A stretch of 64,000 nucleotides of DNA from Candidatus Omnitrophota bacterium. GTDB taxonomy: Bacteria > Omnitrophota > Gorgyraeia > Gygaellales > JAQTUX01. Below are positions 60,365 through 64,000 of the stretch, one piece after another. How positions within the stretch are numbered: the first letter of the stretch is position 1; the number at the start of each line of letters is the position of its first letter. The position numbers and the translations under genes are program-made. A model generated the notes under the pieces. The model was given only the letters and a program-made list of their open reading frames with translations, was not told the DNA's origin and made no database searches. The stretch lies in NCBI GenBank assembly GCA_028707125.1, contig JAQTUX010000001.1, positions 863,923 to 927,922 on the forward strand, read 5' to 3'.

Positions 60365-63300
60365 ATGATGAAGGGTACTTTCAAGAAAAGCACAATATTA
60401 TTCAGCGTTCTGTTTTTCGGCTTGATGGCTGCAAGCGCTCTGGCAGCGCCTGTGGCGGATATTGTAAGCGGTCCAAGCGGCACGGTCAATAGTAGTTCGG
60501 CCGATTTCACTATCGGCGGATCAGGTATAACGCAATATAAATATAATCTTGACGATTCTGATAATCTTGAGGAGAATTATCAAGGTCCATTTGATATTAA
60601 TCAGCATATTATTGAATCTAATCTTTCGGATGGCCCACATCATTTACGTATAATAGGATTTGATGGTGTAGAGTGGCAGGATTATGCAACTTCAGCTACT
60701 GAAAGAATCTGGAATATTGATACAACACCGCCTATAGCAGTAATTACTAGAACATCGCCTTTAGCAGATCTTACCAACTCTACAACTGCAACTATCACCG
60801 TCAGCGAAACAGATACGTTAGGTAAGCCAGTTATATCTTATAAATATCGGCTCGATAGCGGATTGTATTCGGGCGAGCGCTTTGTCAGTACTACCCCTGA
60901 TTTCACGATTTCTGACATTTCAGACGGCAGCCACAAAGTATATGTAATAGGTAAGGACAATGTAGGCAACTGGCAGACGACCCCCACCGAGACATCTTCA
61001 TGGACGGTGGATACTACCGGCCCCACAGTGTCGTTGACCAGCTCTGCCCCTGCGAATACCAATACCTCGCCCATACCGGTTACAGCCACATTTAACGAGA
61101 ATGTATCTGATTTTGTGCTTGGCGATATAACTATAGGTAACGGCAACGCCAGTAACTTAGCAGGGGGGCCGACTGTATATACCTTTGATGTTACCCCTAC
61201 AGTAGACGGGACAGTTACAATAGACATATTAGCAGGAGTGGCAACGGACAGTTTAGGCAATTCTAATTCAGCGGCTGCACAGCTGTCGCGTAATTATGAT
61301 ACAGGCGATCCTGCTCCAGTATTAAGCTCGGCAGCTCCTAACCCGACCAATACATCGCCCATACCTGTAAGCGTAAACTTCGGTGAAAGCGTTACGGGTT
61401 TTGCGATAGGAGACATAACCGTAGGCAATGGTGCCGCCTCTAACCTTGCAGGCGGACCCGCGGTTTATACCTTTGATGTCACTCCCACGGCAGACGGAGC
61501 AGTTACCGTAGATATAGCAGCAGGGGTGGCGCAGGACCTGGCAGGCAATACTAGTTTGGTAGCAACGCAGCTCTCGCGTACCTATGACGGGACTGTGCCA
61601 ACCGTAGTTTTGACTAGCGCCGCGCCTAATCCGACTAACACCTCGCCCATACCTGTAACAGCTACTTTCAGCGAAAATGTCACTGGATTCACAGAGGGCG
61701 AAATAACCATAGGTAACGGCAGCGTTGTCGGTGGCAGCTTGGCTGGCGGACCAGATGTTTATACTTTTAATGTTACCCCTGCAGGAGATGGCGCAGTTAC
61801 AGTAAACATAAACGCAGGAGTAGCACAGGATTCAGCAGGCAACAACAATACCGCTGCAGCACAATTATCGCGCACCTATGATAATACAGATCCGGTCGCG
61901 ACCTTAAGTGCGCCTTCGGCAGTAAACGGCGCATTCACTCTTACAGTTGACTTCAGCGAGAACGTCACCGGCTTCGCTGAAACAGACATATCGGTAACCA
62001 ACGGTACCAAGGGGCTGGACTTCACCGCGGTAAGCGCCAAGCAGTACACCATAACCATTACACCTACGGCAGACCCCGTGGATTTAAGCGTGGCAGTAGG
62101 CGCAGGCCAGGATGCCGCGGGCAACGACTCAACAGCAGACAGCATATCGGTTGCCTATGATAATACCAAGCCGACTCCAGTGCTCACTACCCCAGAGAAC
62201 CCGACCAATGATGATCCATTTATAGTCACAGTCAACTTCGGCGAGGCGGTCAACGGCTTTATAGCAGCCGATATAGATGTAGTAGGCGCGACCAAGGGCG
62301 CCTTCACAGGAGTAGACGGCGACTCAAGCTACACAATCAGCCTGGCGCCCACAGCAGGTATAGTCACAGTGAATGTGGCGGCTGATGTTGCAGCCGACCT
62401 CGTGGGAAATACCAACAACGTTGCAGTGCAATTATCCGTTACCTATGACGCAGCCGGGCCTACACCCGTATTAAGTTCAACCGCGCCTGATCCGACAAAT
62501 ACATCACCTATTCCTGTAATCGTGAACTTCGGTGAGTCCGTAAGCGGCTTTGCGCTTGGAGATATCACCGTAGGCAACGGTGCCGCAGGCAACTTAGCAG
62601 GCGGACCAGCTGCTTATACATTTGATGTAACACCGGCAGGGCAGGGAGTTGTAACTATCAATATAGCAGCAGGCGTTGCTGCTGACCTGGCAGGCAACAA
62701 CAATAATGTCGCCGCGCAGTTATCACGCACCTACGATGGAGATCAGCCAACCGTGACGTTATCTACTACCGCACTCAACCCAACCAACACCTCGCCCATA
62801 CCGGTGACCGCCACATTCAGCGAGGATGTGACCGGATTCGTAGTGGGCGATATCATCGTAGGCAACGGCACAGCGGGTAATTTCGCGGGAGGCCCTAAAG
62901 TATATACCTTTAGTGTAACGCCCTCAGGGCAGGGGGCAGTAACCATAGATATAGCAGCAGGAGTGGCTACTGATGGCGTTAATAATAATCAGGCAGCAGT
63001 GCAGCTTAGCCGCACCTATGATAATGTTGTTCCCAGTACCTCGGGACACTCGCCGGCCAAGAATGCAACAGGCGTGGCCAGGGACACCAATATTGTCTTA
63101 CATATATTGGATGCAGGCGCGGGGGTTAACCAGTCCACCATCACCATGACAGTGGAAGGGAGCAATGTCACCGGTTCGCTCGCTATAGCCGGCTCTGCAG
63201 CAGACTATACGGTTACCTATAATCCTGCTGCGGACTTTGCCTATGATCAGGTAGTGGATGTGGTGGTGAATGCCTCGGATAGCGCAGGCAATCCCATGGG

Positions 63301-64000
63301 GTCTGATTCTTACTCTTTCACCGTTACATCAGCGCCGCCGCCGCCCGATACAACGGCTCCAAGCGTATCCAGCAGGTCTCCTTCATCAGGCGCAACCGAT
63401 GTTGCCAAGGATACCAATATCGTAATACATTTAGTTGATTCCGGCTCAGGCGTTAACCAGTCCAGCATAGTGATGACGGTAGAGGGTGCGGGCGTCAGCC
63501 CGACAATAAGCGGCTCAGGCGCAGATACTACCGTGACCTATGATCCTCCCGCAGATTTTGCATACAGCCAGGTAGTAGATGTGACCATTACCGCCTCAGA
63601 CACTGCAGGCAATGCCATGGCATCACCAGATAGCTACTCATTCACCATACAGGCGCCGCCTGACACCACTCGTCCTACGATCACCACTCTGACTACGACC
63701 GCATCAGAGCCGACCAGCTCAGCAAGCATACCTGTAACTCTGACCTTTAGTGAAAGCGTCACAGGCCTGCTTGCCACAGAGATCAGCGTTACCAACGGCT
63801 CTGTCTCAGGCTTCTCAGGCTCAGGGGCAAACTACAGCTTTACCGTCACCGCCTCAGCAGCAGGGGTAGTGAGCATAAAGATACCCGAAGGCGTTGCCCA
63901 GGATGCCTCAGCCAATACCAACACAGAATCAGTAACGCTCTCGCGCACGTATTCGCCGGCGCCTCCTGACACGACTCGTCCTACGATCACCTCATTGACC
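60365..64000 (+). CDS. Giant secreted protein with bacterial Ig-like repeats, 3' end beyond window
   Basis: The frame from ATG 60365 (or 60368) stays open to the window end, at least 1212 residues. A signal peptide (TILFSVLFFGLMAASALA) is cleaved near AAP. Then come two modules with YKYNLD/YKYRLD and DGxHxxxxxGxDxxGxW, and an array of about six or seven Ig-like repeats of 90-97 residues (from about 61018): start PTVxLSSxAPNPTNTSPIPV, middle SENVTGFxxGDITVGNG, end AAQLSRTYD. Two modules of another Ig type follow (63033 and 63357, GATDVAKDTNIVIHL, GVNQSSIVMTVEG), then two that begin PDTTRPTIT (63660, 63969). It is probably a cell-surface adhesin or matrix protein; how it is exported past the outer membrane is not visible. 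Confidence 0.9.
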   Translation, partial: MMKGTFKKSTILFSVLFFGLMAASALAAPVADIVSGPSGTVNSSSADFTIGGSGITQYKYNLDDSDNLEENYQGPFDINQHIIESNLSDGPHHLRIIGFDGVEWQDYATSATERIWNIDTTPPIAVITRTSPLADLTNSTTATITVSETDTLGKPVISYKYRLDSGLYSGERFVSTTPDFTISDISDGSHKVYVIGKDNVGNWQTTPTETSSWTVDTTGPTVSLTSSAPANTNTSPIPVTATFNENVSDFVLGDITIGNGNASNLAGGPTVYTFDVTPTVDGTVTIDILAGVATDSLGNSNSAAAQLSRNYDTGDPAPVLSSAAPNPTNTSPIPVSVNFGESVTGFAIGDITVGNGAASNLAGGPAVYTFDVTPTADGAVTVDIAAGVAQDLAGNTSLVATQLSRTYDGTVPTVVLTSAAPNPTNTSPIPVTATFSENVTGFTEGEITIGNGSVVGGSLAGGPDVYTFNVTPAGDGAVTVNINAGVAQDSAGNNNTAAAQLSRTYDNTDPVATLSAPSAVNGAFTLTVDFSENVTGFAETDISVTNGTKGLDFTAVSAKQYTITITPTADPVDLSVAVGAGQDAAGNDSTADSISVAYDNTKPTPVLTTPENPTNDDPFIVTVNFGEAVNGFIAADIDVVGATKGAFTGVDGDSSYTISLAPTAGIVTVNVAADVAADLVGNTNNVAVQLSVTYDAAGPTPVLSSTAPDPTNTSPIPVIVNFGESVSGFALGDITVGNGAAGNLAGGPAAYTFDVTPAGQGVVTINIAAGVAADLAGNNNNVAAQLSRTYDGDQPTVTLSTTALNPTNTSPIPVTATFSEDVTGFVVGDIIVGNGTAGNFAGGPKVYTFSVTPSGQGAVTIDIAAGVATDGVNNNQAAVQLSRTYDNVVPSTSGHSPAKNATGVARDTNIVLHILDAGAGVNQSTITMTVEGSNVTGSLAIAGSAADYTVTYNPAADFAYDQVVDVVVNASDSAGNPMGSDSYSFTVTSAPPPPDTTAPSVSSRSPSSGATDVAKDTNIVIHLVDSGSGVNQSSIVMTVEGAGVSPTISGSGADTTVTYDPPADFAYSQVVDVTITASDTAGNAMASPDSYSFTIQAPPDTTRPTITTLTTTASEPTSSASIPVTLTFSESVTGLLATEISVTNGSVSGFSGSGANYSFTVTASAAGVVSIKIPEGVAQDASANTNTESVTLSRTYSPAPPDTTRPTITSLT

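Noticed and set aside
1-64000. tRNA and rRNA genes
   Set aside because: I looked for clover-leaf T-loop words and rRNA-like stretches in the gaps and found none convincing; a covariance search would be needed to be sure.

Overview
The window is a 64-kb piece of a Gram-negative bacterial chromosome, mostly dense and read on the plus strand. Peptidoglycan, lipoprotein, MreB rod, type IV pilus and outer-membrane two-partner secretion genes show a diderm, rod-type cell. The candidate phylum Omnitrophota (OP3, PVC group) is my best guess from gene mix and repeat style, but this is inference; no rRNA gene is present.

Layout. (1) 1-10924: division and cell wall (dcw) cluster murF(partial)-mraY-murD-ftsW-murG-[peptidase MA]-murC-murB-ddl-ftsQ-ftsA, with most genes overlapping by a few bases. 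ftsZ, usual after ftsA, is missing. (2) 10925-15240: accessory island with an IS200-like Y1 transposase and its REP-like palindromes, a roughly 228-nt covarying structured element (HEARO/omega-RNA-like), an AT-rich five-gene cassette (four tiny putative HTH proteins and one wHTH/nuclease-like protein) bracketed by a 13-bp inverted repeat, and a MntA-HepT toxin-antitoxin pair between two 230-bp direct repeats. (3) 15270-21983: yggS, proC, mtnP, ileS, a DksA/TraR-like gene, lspA, lgt. (4) 21984-23022: second repeat-rich accessory stretch, with a lipoprotein and a second copy of the structured element just before rluD. (5) 23023-33035: rluD, a coiled-coil envelope protein, aroA, the elongasome operon mreB-mreC-mreD-mrdA-rodA, and a radical SAM gene. 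(6) 33054-41302: cyclic-di-GMP/type IV pilus operon (degenerate GGDEF protein, stand-alone MshEN protein, two PilB-type ATPases, HD-GYP protein, PilC) ending in dinB. (7) 41303-55352: a tiny peptide/terminator unit, a DUF302 gene, recG, rsmD, coaD, rpmF-plsX-fabH-fabD-fabG-acpP-fabF, leuCDB, asd, truA. (8) 55373-64000: two-partner secretion operon tpsB-tpsA, then a very large Ig-like-repeat surface protein that runs off the window.

The housekeeping parts build and shape the envelope: muropeptide precursors (mur, ddl, mraY, murG), septal and lateral synthases (ftsW, mrdA, rodA), lipoprotein maturation (lspA, lgt) and membrane lipids (plsX, fab). The most novel material is in the islands: the pair of covarying RNA-like elements, one directly upstream of a Y1 transposase with no IscB gene, and the small-HTH/nuclease-like cassette with its own promoter and palindromic operator.
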